Of a stretch of 64,000 bases of DNA, positions 1 to 9,357 are shown one piece after another. Positions within the stretch are counted from its first letter, which is position 1. Every line of letters begins with the position of its first letter. The DNA lies in the NCBI RefSeq assembly GCF_000176035.2, contig NC_015675.1:6266001-6330000 (forward strand), given 5' to 3'. The notes beneath the pieces are model-generated. The model was given only the letters and a program-made list of their open reading frames with translations, had not been told where the DNA came from and made no database searches. This DNA is from Mesorhizobium opportunistum WSM2075 (GTDB taxonomy: Bacteria; Pseudomonadota; Alphaproteobacteria; Rhizobiales; Rhizobiaceae). Made by a program: the position numbers and the translations under genes.

Positions 1-418
1 TCTTCAACGCGTCAGCCTGCAGCGGCAGCATGACCCCGTCGGCGACATAATCGGCCAGGCTGTAGAGCTTTGCGGCGGGCTTGCGAATAGCAAAGCATGG
101 CGCCAACACCACAGGTGGCAGCAGGCCTTCGAACCGCTCGCCCGAGGGCAGTTCGGCGCTGACGATCGGATTATCCGCATGCGCTTCGGCGCGCACGTGG
201 GAAGCGACGAGGCGGACAATGCGCTCCGCCTCGGTAGGATGGATGTGTACGCCTGTGTCGACCAGGCCCTCTCCGAGCCGATCGATCCGCAGTGCTCCGT
301 CGGGATTGACCATCACCTCGATGATCGATGGGTCTGAAAGCGCTTTGGTGATCGCCGGACCCATGGCGGTGCGCAGCATCGCACGGCGGCGATGGTCGGC
401 TTCCGGATGAGAGTTCAC
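1..418 (-). CDS. trbB: TrbB conjugal transfer ATPase (5' part, cut by window edge)
   Basis: This is the beginning of a TrbB gene that runs off the left edge; about 139 codons are visible. TrbB is a VirB11-like hexameric ATPase on the cytoplasmic face of the inner membrane that powers the Trb mating-pair secretion channel. The visible part is the N-terminal domain of the family (for example ALSDPSIIEVMVNPDG and SAELPSGERFEGLLPP). The Walker A motif would lie outside the window. I chose a GTG start at 418-416 because it overlaps the stop of the upstream CopG-like gene (GTGA), which suggests translational coupling. Other trb genes are expected to follow to the left. The call rests on N-terminal similarity plus the traG-copG-trbB order. 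Confidence 0.85.
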   Translation of the reverse strand, partial: MNSHPEADHRRRAMLRTAMGPAITKALSDPSIIEVMVNPDGALRIDRLGEGLVDTGVHIHPTEAERIVRLVASHVRAEAHADNPIVSAELPSGERFEGLLPPVVLAPCFAIRKPAAKLYSLADYVADGVMLPLQADALK

Positions 419-828
419 CCTTCCCCTCCCCCGCCATTGCCTTTGTCAAGCGACCGCTTCCCGGAAGCGATCTGCCGGCCGACCTGCTCGACAAATTTGT
501 CGAAGCGCTCCTGGCCGATGGCCTGCGTTACCCTGTCCGGGGCCGGCGTGTGGGCGTGAAGCGTGATCGAGAAGCGGATGAAGAGCGCCAGGCTCTCCAT
601 CGTCATCTCGGCGTCGCGCCTGACATGAGCGAGGTCGCGAGAAAGACGGTCGAGCCTTACCCCGTATCGTTGGTCGAGCTCGTTCTCGCCACGCCGCTCG
701 ATGAAGGCTTCTACTGCCTTGGCGACGATCGCCGATTTGGTGGTCGAAGGATCACGACTGAGTTTGTCCAGCTTCTCGCTTAACTCGAACTCAAGCAGAA
801 ATTGGTGACGAATGCGGCGGGGCTTCAT
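415..828 (-). CDS. CopG-family small protein between traG and trbB
   Basis: A 137-residue protein starting MKPRRIRHQF. The segment FELSEKLDKLSRDPSTTKSA followed by IVAKAVEAFIERRG has the ribbon-helix-helix pattern of CopG regulators. A basic, helix-rich C-terminal half ends in a glycine-rich tail. A longer reading to 1065 exists, but the ATG at 828 fits the CopG domain start. A gene of this kind sits between traG and trbB in many Mesorhizobium ICEs and Ti/Ri-like plasmids. Its role is probably regulation of transfer genes or an accessory part in relaxosome docking; this is inference. It overlaps trbB by four bases and lies 115 bases after traG, so the three probably form one transcript. Confidence 0.8.
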   Translation of the reverse strand: MKPRRIRHQFLLEFELSEKLDKLSRDPSTTKSAIVAKAVEAFIERRGENELDQRYGVRLDRLSRDLAHVRRDAEMTMESLALFIRFSITLHAHTPAPDRVTQAIGQERFDKFVEQVGRQIASGKRSLDKGNGGGGEG

Positions 829-943
829 GTGGCTTGTTCCAACTGCCAGCGCTGCCCGCCGGCACGGGAACAAGCATCCGCCAGATGCCCAAAAACGCTT
901 ATCGCCCTTATCTACGCTGAGGTACGCCGTCAGGAAGCAGCGT

Positions 944-2974
944 TCAGAAGCCGGGCACGATGTCCTTGTCGTCGCCCCTTCCCTCATTGATGCCGTAGGC
1001 GCGGGCCGCCGTCGAAATCCGATCCATGACACGTTTGTCGGCGACCGGCTCGCTATCATCGTCAACAGACTTGAAGAGATCGTCCTGCTCAGCTTCTGGA
1101 GAAAGCACGACTTGATCTTCCGCTAGAGCTGGATGGCGCTGCTGCTGGACGCCGCCCTCGTCCCCGATCGCCGCGTCGGCAATTTCGTCGCCCGCAGCCA
1201 GACGACCGTCAACGCCGCGCACCCGTCCAGTCCAGTCATCCGTGCGCGAAGCCGGACGGTCCGCGTAAGGGCTGTCCCGCAGCACCGGGGAAGGTAGCAC
1301 GCGTTCGGTAAAATTCCAGTCCTCATAATAGCGCAGCTTCTGGGCGCGCAACGGCGGCAGCCCTGAAATCAGCACCAGCTCGTCGGTTTGGGGCAGCTGC
1401 ATCACCTCGCCAGGAGTGAGCAGCGGTCGGGCCGTTTCCTGCCGGCTGACCATGACGTGCGACAGCCAGGGCGCCAGCCGGTGGCCGGCATAGTTGCGCA
1501 TCGATCTAAGCTCCGTTGCGGTGCCGAGCGCATCCGAAATGCGCTTGGCGGTGCGTTCGTCATTGGAGGAAAAGGCAATACGCACGTGGCAGTTGTCGAG
1601 AATGGCACTGTTCTCGCCATAGGCCTTGGATATCTGGTTCAATGATTGCGCGATCAGGTATGCGCGAATGCCATAGCCGGCCATGAAGGCGAGCGCGGTC
1701 TCGAAGAAATCTAACCGCCCGAGCGCCGGGAATTCGTCGAGCATCATGAGGAGTCGATGTTTGCGACTCCTGCTTGGATCGCCCTCAAGGCGCTCGGTCA
1801 GGCGTCTGCCGATCTGGTTCAGGATCAGGCGCACCAAGGGCTTGGTGCGCGAGATGTCCGACGGCGGCACGACCAGGTAGAGCGATATCGGTCGCTCGGC
1901 ATCCATGAGATCGACAATGCGCCAGTCGCAGGTCGATGTTGCCGCCGCGACCGTCGGGTCGCGATAGAGCCCGAGAAATGACATGGCGGTCGACAAAACA
2001 CCCGAACGCTCGTTTTCCGATTTGTTCAGCAGCTCACGTGCCGCCGAGGCCACGACCGGATGGACCTCAGGCTTGTCGGGCGTGCCCAGGTGGTTGGTGG
2101 TCATCATCCGCTGCAGCGTCGCGGAAAAGGAACGTTGCGGGTCCGACAGGAAAGTGGCCACGCGGGCAAGCGTCTTTTCCTCTTCGGCATAGAGCACGTG
2201 CAAAACGGCGCCGACGAGGAGGGAATGACTTGTCTTTTCCCAGTGATTCCGGCGGTCCAGCGCGCCTTCCGGATCTACCAGGATGTCGGCGATGTTCTGA
2301 ACATCGCGGACCTCTTGTGGACCCTTTCGTACCTCAAGCAGCGGGTTATAGCGCGCCGACCTAGGATCCGTCGGATTGAATAGAAGGCAATAGGAGAATT
2401 TCGACCGCCAGCCGGAGGTCAACTGCCAATTCTCGCCTTTGATATCATGAATGACCGCCGAACCGGTCCAGGACAGAAGAGTTGGAACAACCAGTCCGAC
2501 GCCCTTGCCTGAACGTGTTGGGGCAAAGGCCATGACGTGCTCGGGCCCGTCATGTCGCAGATAGCGATCCTTCAGCTTGCCTAGGAAAACCCCGGCCGGC
2601 CGAAACAGCCCTGCCGTCACGATCTCCTGAGTCGTTGCCCACCTTGACGAGCCATAGGTCGTCACCGATCCGAGCTGTCGCGCGCGCCACAGCGAACCGC
2701 CGATGGCGGCGGCACAGCCCACGAACCCACTCGCGCCGGCGAGCGCACCGGCCTTATCGAAGACCTCGGGCGCATAGGCGTCAAAATGGTACCACCATTC
2801 AAACAGTTTCCACGGCTTGTAGATCGGCCAGCCAGCCGCAACAAACCACGGCGCGCCGAGTGGCGGCTGATGGCCCAGCATGTGCGCGCACCACTGCGTG
2901 GCCGTCCACACGCCGAGCATGACGATTGCGAATACGACGACGATCTGCCCAATCAGCAACTTCGTGGGCGTCAT
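944..2974 (-). CDS. traG: TraG/VirD4-type coupling protein
   Basis: TraG is the inner-membrane ATPase that recruits the relaxase-DNA complex and hands it to the Trb type IV secretion channel. The 676-residue protein begins MTPTKLLIGQIVVVFAIVML, a first membrane segment. A second hydrophobic stretch follows near residue 80. The Walker A region reads APTRSGKGVGLVVPTLLSW, and a Walker B-like segment reads HRLLMMLDEFPALGRLDFF. QSLNQI and YGENSAILDNC are also family features. The length is typical. I chose the ATG at 2974 over an upstream one at 3049 because it begins directly at the membrane segment. It is the first gene of the traG-copG-trbB block and probably drives transfer together with RlxS encoded at 5.7-7.7 kb. 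Confidence 0.93.
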   Translation of the reverse strand: MTPTKLLIGQIVVVFAIVMLGVWTATQWCAHMLGHQPPLGAPWFVAAGWPIYKPWKLFEWWYHFDAYAPEVFDKAGALAGASGFVGCAAAIGGSLWRARQLGSVTTYGSSRWATTQEIVTAGLFRPAGVFLGKLKDRYLRHDGPEHVMAFAPTRSGKGVGLVVPTLLSWTGSAVIHDIKGENWQLTSGWRSKFSYCLLFNPTDPRSARYNPLLEVRKGPQEVRDVQNIADILVDPEGALDRRNHWEKTSHSLLVGAVLHVLYAEEEKTLARVATFLSDPQRSFSATLQRMMTTNHLGTPDKPEVHPVVASAARELLNKSENERSGVLSTAMSFLGLYRDPTVAAATSTCDWRIVDLMDAERPISLYLVVPPSDISRTKPLVRLILNQIGRRLTERLEGDPSRSRKHRLLMMLDEFPALGRLDFFETALAFMAGYGIRAYLIAQSLNQISKAYGENSAILDNCHVRIAFSSNDERTAKRISDALGTATELRSMRNYAGHRLAPWLSHVMVSRQETARPLLTPGEVMQLPQTDELVLISGLPPLRAQKLRYYEDWNFTERVLPSPVLRDSPYADRPASRTDDWTGRVRGVDGRLAAGDEIADAAIGDEGGVQQQRHPALAEDQVVLSPEAEQDDLFKSVDDDSEPVADKRVMDRISTAARAYGINEGRGDDKDIVPGF

Positions 2975-3174
2975 TGGCTTGCTCCGCTGTTTCGAACACC
3001 GGGGCAAGCATCGCGCGCCGCGATGTGAACTGAAATGCACACTACGCACGACCAGGTGCGACGAGGAGCAGCGCCGGGCTCGTCACAAGGATTAGCCGGA
3101 GCTATTAAGGCCTCGACGATAACGTCCGACTGCTCGTTCAGCCGAAGTGCATTTCTATCGAAGGGCCGTGACCA

Positions 3175-4998
3175 TCATTCGACGGTAACCGATTTTGCGA
3201 GATTGCGCGGCTGGTCGACATCTTTGCCCATCAAGACCGCCGTGTGATACGCAAGAAGCTGTATCGGCAGCGCAAAGATCATTGGCGCGATAATTTCGTC
3301 GACTACCGGCAGCACGATCGTGTGCATCGTGTCGAGTTTCGAAGCAGCGGCCCCTTTCTCATCCGTGATGAGGATAATCCGACCGCCTCTGGCGGCCGCT
3401 TCCTGCATGTTCGAGACGGTCTTGTCGAAAAAGCGATCATGTGGCGCGATGACGATCACTGGCATGTTTTCGTCGACCAGTGCGAGCGGACCATGCTTCA
3501 ATTCACCAGCCGCATATCCCTCGGCATGGATGTAGGATATCTCCTTGAGCTTCAGCGCACCTTCCATTGCCAGTGGGAAACTGGTGCCGCGGCCGATATA
3601 CAGGACGTCATGACATTTTGACAGTTCGCGCGATAGGAGCTCGACATCTGGCTTGATGCTGTTCAGGACCCGGCCCATGACGCCCGGCATTTCGGCAAGA
3701 CTCGTGACGAGCGCCTTTGCCTCATCTTGCGTTGCCGTTCCACGGGCCCTGGCAGCGCCAATGGCGAGTGTGGCTAGAGCCACAAGCTGGCAGGTGAACG
3801 CCTTGGTGGAGGCAACGCCGATCTCCGGGCCGGCGAAGATCGGGAAGACGGCGTCGGCCTCCCGCGCAATGCTCGATTCCCGGCTGTTGACGACAGCGCC
3901 GGTCTTCAGCCCACGCGCCTTGCAGTATCTCAGGGATGCGAGCGTGTCCGCGGTTTCACCGGACTGCGAAATGAAAAGAGCCGCCGACTGCGGCGGCAAC
4001 GGGATCTCCCGGTAGCGGAATTCGGACGCGACGTCGATTTCGACCGGCAGGCGCGCATAGCGCTCGAACCAGTATTTTGCGATAAGTCCAGCCAGATAGG
4101 CGGTGCCGCAAGCCGAGATCGCCAGGCTCGGGATGCCGGCGAAATCCATGCAAGACGTCGTGTCGGCGCGATTCCCTTCGAAGCTGGTGTGATAACCGAG
4201 CGCACGGGCGACAACCTCGGGCTGCTCATGAATTTCCTTCTCCATGAAATGGCGATACTTGCCCTTATCGGCCAGATATGCCCCGGCAAGGGAAGTCTGG
4301 CGCGGACGCTCGACGGGATGGCCATCGAAATTGAAGATATCGACTCCTGTCTTGCCGATAACGGCCCAGTCGCCGTCGACGAGATACGTGACCGCATTTG
4401 TGAAGGGAGCAAGCGCGATCGCGTCGGAGCCCAGGAACATCTCGCCGTCGCCATGACCGATCGCCAATGGGGGTCCATTGCGCGCCGCCATGATGGTGGA
4501 CGGATCATCCTCAAAGAGAACAGCAAGCGCGTACGCACCCCTGACGCGCTTCAGCATGGCATGCATTGCCTCACCCCTCCCCATGCCCTCACGGCGGTAT
4601 CGTGCCAAGAGATGTACGACAACCTCGGTGTCGGTATCGGTCTGGAACTCGGCGCCCGCCGCCGCCAGTTCATCCTTCAATTCGGCGAAATTCTCGATGA
4701 TGCCGTTGTGAACCACGGCCACACCCTCGGCAATGTGCGGGTGGGCGTTGCGCTCGGTGGGTGCGCCATGGGTCGCCCAACGTGTATGTGCGATGCCGAC
4801 GATGCCACTCAGCGGCTCTTCCTTCAATCTTTTCTCGAGATTGACAAGCTTGCCCTTCGCGCGCCGGGAGTGCAACGAGCCCTCGCAAAGGGTGGCAAGG
4901 CCGGCTGAGTCATAGCCGCGATATTCGAGCCGCTTCAACGCGTCGACCAACCGCTCCGACACCGGCTGATGCCCAACGATGCCAACAATCCCGCACAT
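3175..4998 (-). CDS. nodM: Glucosamine-6-phosphate synthase, NodM type
   Basis: The enzyme makes glucosamine 6-phosphate from fructose 6-phosphate and glutamine, the entry step to UDP-GlcNAc and so to the chitin backbone of Nod factors. The 607-residue protein has the N-terminal glutaminase domain with catalytic Cys2 (MCGIVGIVG), then two SIS sugar-isomerase domains (SACGTAYLAG, SQSGETADTLASL, STKAFTCQ). It ends in the family signature QPRNLAKSVTVE. The length is that of full GlmS. A strong nod-box match lies 88 to 129 bases upstream, so I read this as the symbiotic paralogue NodM rather than housekeeping GlmS. Sequence alone cannot separate the two; the nod box and the island setting carry the argument. 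Confidence 0.9.
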   Translation of the reverse strand: MCGIVGIVGHQPVSERLVDALKRLEYRGYDSAGLATLCEGSLHSRRAKGKLVNLEKRLKEEPLSGIVGIAHTRWATHGAPTERNAHPHIAEGVAVVHNGIIENFAELKDELAAAGAEFQTDTDTEVVVHLLARYRREGMGRGEAMHAMLKRVRGAYALAVLFEDDPSTIMAARNGPPLAIGHGDGEMFLGSDAIALAPFTNAVTYLVDGDWAVIGKTGVDIFNFDGHPVERPRQTSLAGAYLADKGKYRHFMEKEIHEQPEVVARALGYHTSFEGNRADTTSCMDFAGIPSLAISACGTAYLAGLIAKYWFERYARLPVEIDVASEFRYREIPLPPQSAALFISQSGETADTLASLRYCKARGLKTGAVVNSRESSIAREADAVFPIFAGPEIGVASTKAFTCQLVALATLAIGAARARGTATQDEAKALVTSLAEMPGVMGRVLNSIKPDVELLSRELSKCHDVLYIGRGTSFPLAMEGALKLKEISYIHAEGYAAGELKHGPLALVDENMPVIVIAPHDRFFDKTVSNMQEAAARGGRIILITDEKGAAASKLDTMHTIVLPVVDEIIAPMIFALPIQLLAYHTAVLMGKDVDQPRNLAKSVTVE

Positions 4999-5085
4999 GA
5001 TCGTCTCCGAATTCTTCCCGATAGCCTCAGTCGGCCCAAGGGCACGGCCAAGCGCTCAGCCTCCCTAGTAGAATTCGGCAAAACA

Positions 5086-5127
5086 GGTAAATCGATTTTT
5101 GGGATAGCTGCCATCCAGCCAGCGGAT
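5086..5127 (-). promoter_or_regulatory. nod box upstream of nodM
   Basis: Read on the minus strand, this site has the nod-box blocks in order and with the normal spacing. ATCCG is followed by 7 bases, GATG, 6 bases, and then ATCCCAAAAATCGATTTACC. The published consensus has ATCCA, then RATG, then ATCNAAACAATCRATTTTACC. The match differs at a few positions, with one T missing in the last block. NodD bound to a plant flavonoid would activate transcription leftwards into nodM. Confidence 0.82.
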
Positions 5128-5259
5128 AGGCGAGTTCGTGTTTGACATCGGCGAGACGGACCGTTGATTTCGGCTATCCAGGTCTCCTGACCTTCACCCG
5201 TCTCAGAGAATGAGAAAGCCGTCAAATTCGCTACCAATTGCCGCGATTTGCGGCTTTGT

Positions 5260-5517
5260 TCAGTGCTTTTTCAACTTGCGCGGCCGCGCAGATTGTCCCT
5301 GCAAGCTGTCCCTCTTGGGCACCGCCGCGTGTCGCGGAGAGGATCGTCCGGTGGCCGACTTAGTGGCGGAGTGTTCGGCGGTGCGGAGTTTCGGCCGCTG
5401 AAATTCAGCCGTGGCAACGTCGCCGAGTTGCCGACGCTGCCGCCGCAACCGGGCTGTGTCGATCTTAGACAAGGCCGAATGCCAGGCTCTGTCGATGGCC
5501 CTAAGGATCATTTGCAT
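5260..5517 (-). CDS. Small unknown protein upstream of nodM
   Basis: An open frame of 85 codons (MQMILRAIDRAWHSALSKID and so on) rich in Arg, Lys and Ala. A good ribosome binding site (GAGGAAGG) lies about 8 bases before the ATG, and that is the main reason to list it. No family is recognised. It lies between the relaxase gene and the nod box, on the same strand as both. The C-terminal half looks low in complexity and may not be conserved. Confidence 0.35.
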   Translation of the reverse strand: MQMILRAIDRAWHSALSKIDTARLRRQRRQLGDVATAEFQRPKLRTAEHSATKSATGRSSPRHAAVPKRDSLQGQSARPRKLKKH

Positions 5518-5749
5518 TGCTACCTTCCTCTGCTGCCCAGCGCATTCGCTTCGTCTGCGTCAGTCGATTTGGGATCGTGCATCAAAGTTCGATGCCGATG
5601 CGAATCGGGTGGCTATCAGCCCCATTTTTGGCTGCCTATGCAAGCAGGCGGACGCGTTATGTCATCTTATGCCTCATGGCTCGGATCACCTTGTCGAACT
5701 CTTGCGGGGGTCGAAGGCACCCCGCACCTGCGCATGGCTACCATGAAAG

Positions 5750-7720
5750 TCACGAAACGCTGGGCCCACTCCTTTGCCGACCGATGCTCCAAGAGATGCC
5801 CTCGCGCTGCACCAGGCCGGAAACCTCTTTGCCGACATGCCGCTCGAGCACCGGCCGCCATGGTACGAGCGTGAACTCTCGCGATTTCTCGATAACGGCG
5901 TATTTGCCGCTGGCGAGTTCAACTGACCGGCGGAGCGTGCCCACTACGCGATGACCGGCCCGCGTTTCGGCATAGGACAGGCCAAGCTCTTCCGACAGTT
6001 GACCGGCAACACGGTTCAACTCCCGCTGGCGGAGGATCGAAATCATGTTGGCGCGATAGACGATCCGATCCTGCTCCTGATCGGCAAGGCCCTGCGCGAT
6101 CAGCCACTGCTGTCGGCGGCTCCGCGCCTCCTGCATCTCACGGCCGAAGCCCGAGTTACGTAACCTCTCTGATGCCTCGGAGACAAGCTGGCTGTCGATC
6201 CAGGTCGCGCCGTCAAAGCCAACCTGCCGCTCCAGCGGCATCGAAGAGAGCTTGTCGACCGTGACAGGCTGGGTCCTCGCCTGCTGGCGCTCGTAGGCGG
6301 CTACACGATCGAGATGATCCGGCGCGATGATCCAGGTGCCATCGGGCTCGCGCTCGACGCCCCCGGTAGCGCGCCGGATTGCCTCCAGCCGGCGCACATG
6401 CGTTTCGGCGAAGCGGTCGGTGGAGGTCGGATCGTGCTTCAGATGAATGTCGATGTTGTAGCGGCCGTGATGGGCAGCCGCGATTTCGGCCACCGTGCGG
6501 TCAACCAGCCTGGGCTCTGTGTTCCTCGGCGCGACACGCACGATGCAGCCGTCGGGCGTCGGCTCTGTCGCCTCGCCTTTGCCGATGTTGATGTATCGGG
6601 TTTTGCCATCCACACCGTCGACGATGAGGTAATGCCGGTCGCTGAGCTCGTCGGCCAGCCCGCGCGCGACAACGCGGCCGACGACAGGGGCGGCCTGCTC
6701 GCCCGATCCATCTTGGATCACGCAGTCGGCGGCACTGCGGGAGATCCCCCTGCCCGTCAGTTCGCGATGCAAGGTCTTGATGATGTCGCCGCGTTCGCCG
6801 ATGCGGCGCAGCGTCGCTTCAAGCCCGTCATCGAGCCGCCAGCGGCCCGGGGCGATCTCTTCGGCCAGATGCATCCGCTCGAGCTTGCGCAGGCGCCCCT
6901 GATGCAAGGTCTGTCGAAACGCATCGCGGCTATCCGGTGACACGAGCCCACTCTCGTCACGCAGCTGCAGCAGGCGGCGGTCGATGCTGGTGAAGCGTTC
7001 CTGCTGCATTTCCTGACGCAGGCGGTGCTCGATCTCGTGGTCGGTGCGCGGACCGAGATCGAGGCTGACCAGCTCGGCAGCGCGCTCGCGGATGCCGCTC
7101 GAGATGTATTCGCGCGCTATGACGAGATTCTCACCGCGATCGTCCTTGCCACGCACGATGATGTGGGTGTGCGGATGGCCGGTATTGAAATGGTCCACGG
7201 CAACCCAGTCGAGCTTCGTGCCGAGATCCTCCTCCATCTGTGCCATGAGCCGCCGCGTCAGTGGCTTGAGGTCGTCGAATTCGATGCCGTCCTCGGGTGC
7301 GACGATGAAGCGGAATTGATGGCGATCGCCATCGGCACGATCGAGGAAGTCCTTGCCGGCGACGCGATCGCTGTCGGCGCCATAGAGCCGGCCAGGCGCG
7401 CCCTCCCGGGTGACGCCGTCGCGCTGGATGTAGCGCAGATGCGCACGCGCCCCGTCCGCGCTCTTGCCGGCCAGCTTGACGACACGCGCCTTGACGACGA
7501 CCCGGCGCTGGCGGAAGGCTGCATGGCGATCGCGTGATTTCAGCAGCGCGGCCGTCGCCCCACCCCGGCCTATCCGGCTGCCCGCGAAGCGGCCACCACG
7601 CTGGGGCCGGCCACCAGCTCGGTTGATCGCTGCCCGGACCTGGCCGACAAAGCGTTTGCCGGCCTTCGAACCCCGGGAGCCAATCTTCCCGAGCTTCGGT
7701 CTGAACTCGTCATCCTGCAT
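5750..7720 (-). CDS. rlxS: RlxS relaxase (VirD2-like, DUF3363)
   Basis: The relaxase nicks the ICE at its transfer origin and leads the strand into the recipient. The 656-residue protein starts at the ATG at 7720 (MQDDEFRPKLGKIGSRG); an upstream in-frame reading to 8023 is not needed. It has an Arg-rich N terminus, then the relaxase domain with the metal-binding histidine motif HFNTGHPHTHIIVRGKD near residue 190. The long C-terminal DUF3363 region ends HVGKEVSGLVQREGISW. This architecture and the neighbours rdfS-traF-transglycosylase match the RlxS locus of Mesorhizobium symbiosis ICEs. The reading frame is intact. The actual nick site was not identified. Confidence 0.93.
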   Translation of the reverse strand: MQDDEFRPKLGKIGSRGSKAGKRFVGQVRAAINRAGGRPQRGGRFAGSRIGRGGATAALLKSRDRHAAFRQRRVVVKARVVKLAGKSADGARAHLRYIQRDGVTREGAPGRLYGADSDRVAGKDFLDRADGDRHQFRFIVAPEDGIEFDDLKPLTRRLMAQMEEDLGTKLDWVAVDHFNTGHPHTHIIVRGKDDRGENLVIAREYISSGIRERAAELVSLDLGPRTDHEIEHRLRQEMQQERFTSIDRRLLQLRDESGLVSPDSRDAFRQTLHQGRLRKLERMHLAEEIAPGRWRLDDGLEATLRRIGERGDIIKTLHRELTGRGISRSAADCVIQDGSGEQAAPVVGRVVARGLADELSDRHYLIVDGVDGKTRYINIGKGEATEPTPDGCIVRVAPRNTEPRLVDRTVAEIAAAHHGRYNIDIHLKHDPTSTDRFAETHVRRLEAIRRATGGVEREPDGTWIIAPDHLDRVAAYERQQARTQPVTVDKLSSMPLERQVGFDGATWIDSQLVSEASERLRNSGFGREMQEARSRRQQWLIAQGLADQEQDRIVYRANMISILRQRELNRVAGQLSEELGLSYAETRAGHRVVGTLRRSVELASGKYAVIEKSREFTLVPWRPVLERHVGKEVSGLVQREGISWSIGRQRSGPSVS

Positions 7721-7901
7721 GCTTGGCCTGCGCCTGGAACAGAGTCGAATCAGCCATTTGCGCTCCGAAGTTCTCCTGACGCTGGAGGGTGCCTCCGGCA
7801 AAAATGATGTGCAGACAAACACTTCGCCGCCTCTTGGAGGGGGTGTCTTTATCTTGCCTTCCGCGCCCCACCCCTTCGGACGCGTCCGGCCCCCCCCTTT
7901 G

Positions 7902-8585
7902 CTAGCGTTCCGGCTCCTTGACCTGTGCGACGTCGCTTCCCAGCGGCACGAAGAGATCGCCGTTTCGCGCGCCGGCGCGATCACCATTTTGCGGGAAAAA
8001 CAGCGAGCGCCCCGAGGGTGCATCTTGCCTGCTTGGAGCGACAGATTTGCCCTTGAACTGCTCGATGTCGGTTCCCGAAACTCCGGCCGCCCGGAGCTGC
8101 TTGAGGTAATCGACGGTCTCTTTCGGCAGCGGCGTGCCGCGCTTCAGATGCGCCTGGTAGCGCTCGGGTCCGGCGTTGTAAGCGGCAAACAGACCGGGGA
8201 ACCCGAAGCGGTCATACATGGCCCGAAGATAGGCAGTGCCGGCCAGAATGTTGTCGCGCGGATCGTGGGGATCGGCGCCCAGTCCGTATTGCGCACGCAT
8301 GTCCTGATAGGTTTCCGGCATCACCTGCATGAGGCCCATGGCACCGGCGCGCGAGGTGATCGGCCGGCCGTGGAGCATCGTCTTGCCGCTGCTTTCGGCA
8401 TCGATCACCGCGTAAATCCAGGCCTCGGGAACACGGAAACGCTTGCTTGCTTCGCCTGTGAACTCATGCCACCTTCGAAGTTGCGGACTTTGGGAGATGG
8501 CGACCGGCTCAGCGCCGGTCGAGGCGGAACAGGCGCATGGCGCGACAGCGATCATGCCAAGCATCAGGAGGGCTACTCGGTCCAT
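7902..8585 (-). CDS. VirB1-like lytic transglycosylase
   Basis: A periplasmic muramidase that opens the peptidoglycan for the transfer apparatus. The 227-residue protein begins with a lipoprotein-like signal (MDRVALLMLGMIAVAPCACS). The SLT domain follows, with the catalytic Glu in YAVIDAESSGKT and the motifs AGAMGLMQVMPETY, ILAGTAYLRAMYDRFG and AAYNAGPERYQAH. The C-terminal 60 residues are Pro/Ser-rich and variable. It overlaps traF by 13 bases and precedes rlxS, as the orthologous gene (msi107 in the M. loti R7A island, from memory) does. Probably cotranscribed with rdfS, traF and rlxS. Confidence 0.9.
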   Translation of the reverse strand: MDRVALLMLGMIAVAPCACSASTGAEPVAISQSPQLRRWHEFTGEASKRFRVPEAWIYAVIDAESSGKTMLHGRPITSRAGAMGLMQVMPETYQDMRAQYGLGADPHDPRDNILAGTAYLRAMYDRFGFPGLFAAYNAGPERYQAHLKRGTPLPKETVDYLKQLRAAGVSGTDIEQFKGKSVAPSRQDAPSGRSLFFPQNGDRAGARNGDLFVPLGSDVAQVKEPER

Positions 8586-9121
8586 AGCGGCGCGAGCCTC
8601 CCGATGATGTTGGCGGCTCGGACCGGCCCGAAATAGCGGCTGTCGAAAGAGCGCGGTGCCTCGCCGTTCAGCACGAAGAATTCGTCGTCAGCGAGCGCGC
8701 GGCAGCCGCTCCACCATGGCAGCGGACGGCCTTGGGTGTCGGTTGCGAGCCGACGTGCGACGATCTTGCCGCCGATGATGATCGCCTCGTTGAAGGCGCA
8801 GACACGTTCGTGCGGCAGCGCGGCAATGTGCTTTACAAGGGGAACGCCGTTCGGGAGATAGCCGCGTTCGGCAGCAAGGCCGGCAATGGCATCCGGTGCG
8901 CCGGCGAGCACCAGGTCGCCGCGTGCTGGCGCTCCCGCCATGACGCGATAGAGGCCGACCGGCGCGCTCGCCGAGGCGTTCCAGATCAGCCAGGGCGACG
9001 GGTTTGCAAGCGGGCCGAAGGCAATCAGGCCAAGGGCAATCGCGGTCGCGGCGATCGCCCTTGTCGCCCGGACACGGCGCAGGCGGCTGCCGGTCAGACG
9101 GATGACAGGAGGCCGGCTCAT
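8573..9121 (-). CDS. traF: TraF conjugative signal peptidase (S26 family)
   Basis: TraF-type proteases mature and cyclise the pilin of IncP-like transfer systems. The 182-residue protein has one N-terminal membrane segment (IAATAIALGLIAFGPL). It also has the S26 features NASASAPVGLYRV around the nucleophile Ser and VPLVKHIAALPHERVCAF with the catalytic Lys. The downstream box reads LNGEAPRSFDSRYFGPV. The length is normal. It overlaps rdfS by four bases (ATGA) and the transglycosylase gene by 13, so the four genes look like one tightly coupled operon. Confidence 0.92.
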   Translation of the reverse strand: MSRPPVIRLTGSRLRRVRATRAIAATAIALGLIAFGPLANPSPWLIWNASASAPVGLYRVMAGAPARGDLVLAGAPDAIAGLAAERGYLPNGVPLVKHIAALPHERVCAFNEAIIIGGKIVARRLATDTQGRPLPWWSGCRALADDEFFVLNGEAPRSFDSRYFGPVRAANIIGRLAPLWTE

Positions 9122-9357
9122 GAGCGGCCTCCATCGTTGGAATGGGTGTGGTTCTGGCGGCCTTTCGACCAGTCGTCGAGCTCATCGATGTGGTAGCGGA
9201 CGTAGCGGCCATGCTTGCGGAATTTCGGGCCGCCGCCGTTGAGCCGCATTTTTTCCAGCGTGCGCTGGGAGAGCCCTATGTAGAAGGCGGCTTGGGCTGT
9301 GTTGAGAAATGGACTGCCCTTTTTGGCGCGGGCGGCGCGTTCGTTTTCGTTGTCCAT
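9118..9357 (-). CDS. rdfS: RdfS recombination directionality factor (excisionase)
   Basis: RdfS is a small DNA-binding protein that turns the ICE integrase from integration to excision. The 79-residue product carries a MerR/excisionase-type helix-turn-helix: LNTAQAAFYIGLSQRTLEKM followed by the wing GPKFRKHGRYVRYH. I chose the ATG at 9357 because it gives the normal length; an upstream frame adds a Pro-rich extension without a clear ribosome binding site. It is the first gene of the rdfS-traF-transglycosylase-rlxS operon. In ICEMlSymR7A this operon is switched on by the quorum-sensing-controlled activator FseA; no FseA gene was seen in this window. Confidence 0.9.
   Translation of the reverse strand: MDNENERAARAKKGSPFLNTAQAAFYIGLSQRTLEKMRLNGGGPKFRKHGRYVRYHIDELDDWSKGRQNHTHSNDGGRS

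Noticed and set aside
4189..4908. Long plus-strand frame opposite nodM
   Set aside because: Shadow of the GlmS/NodM codons; no ribosome binding site and no family.
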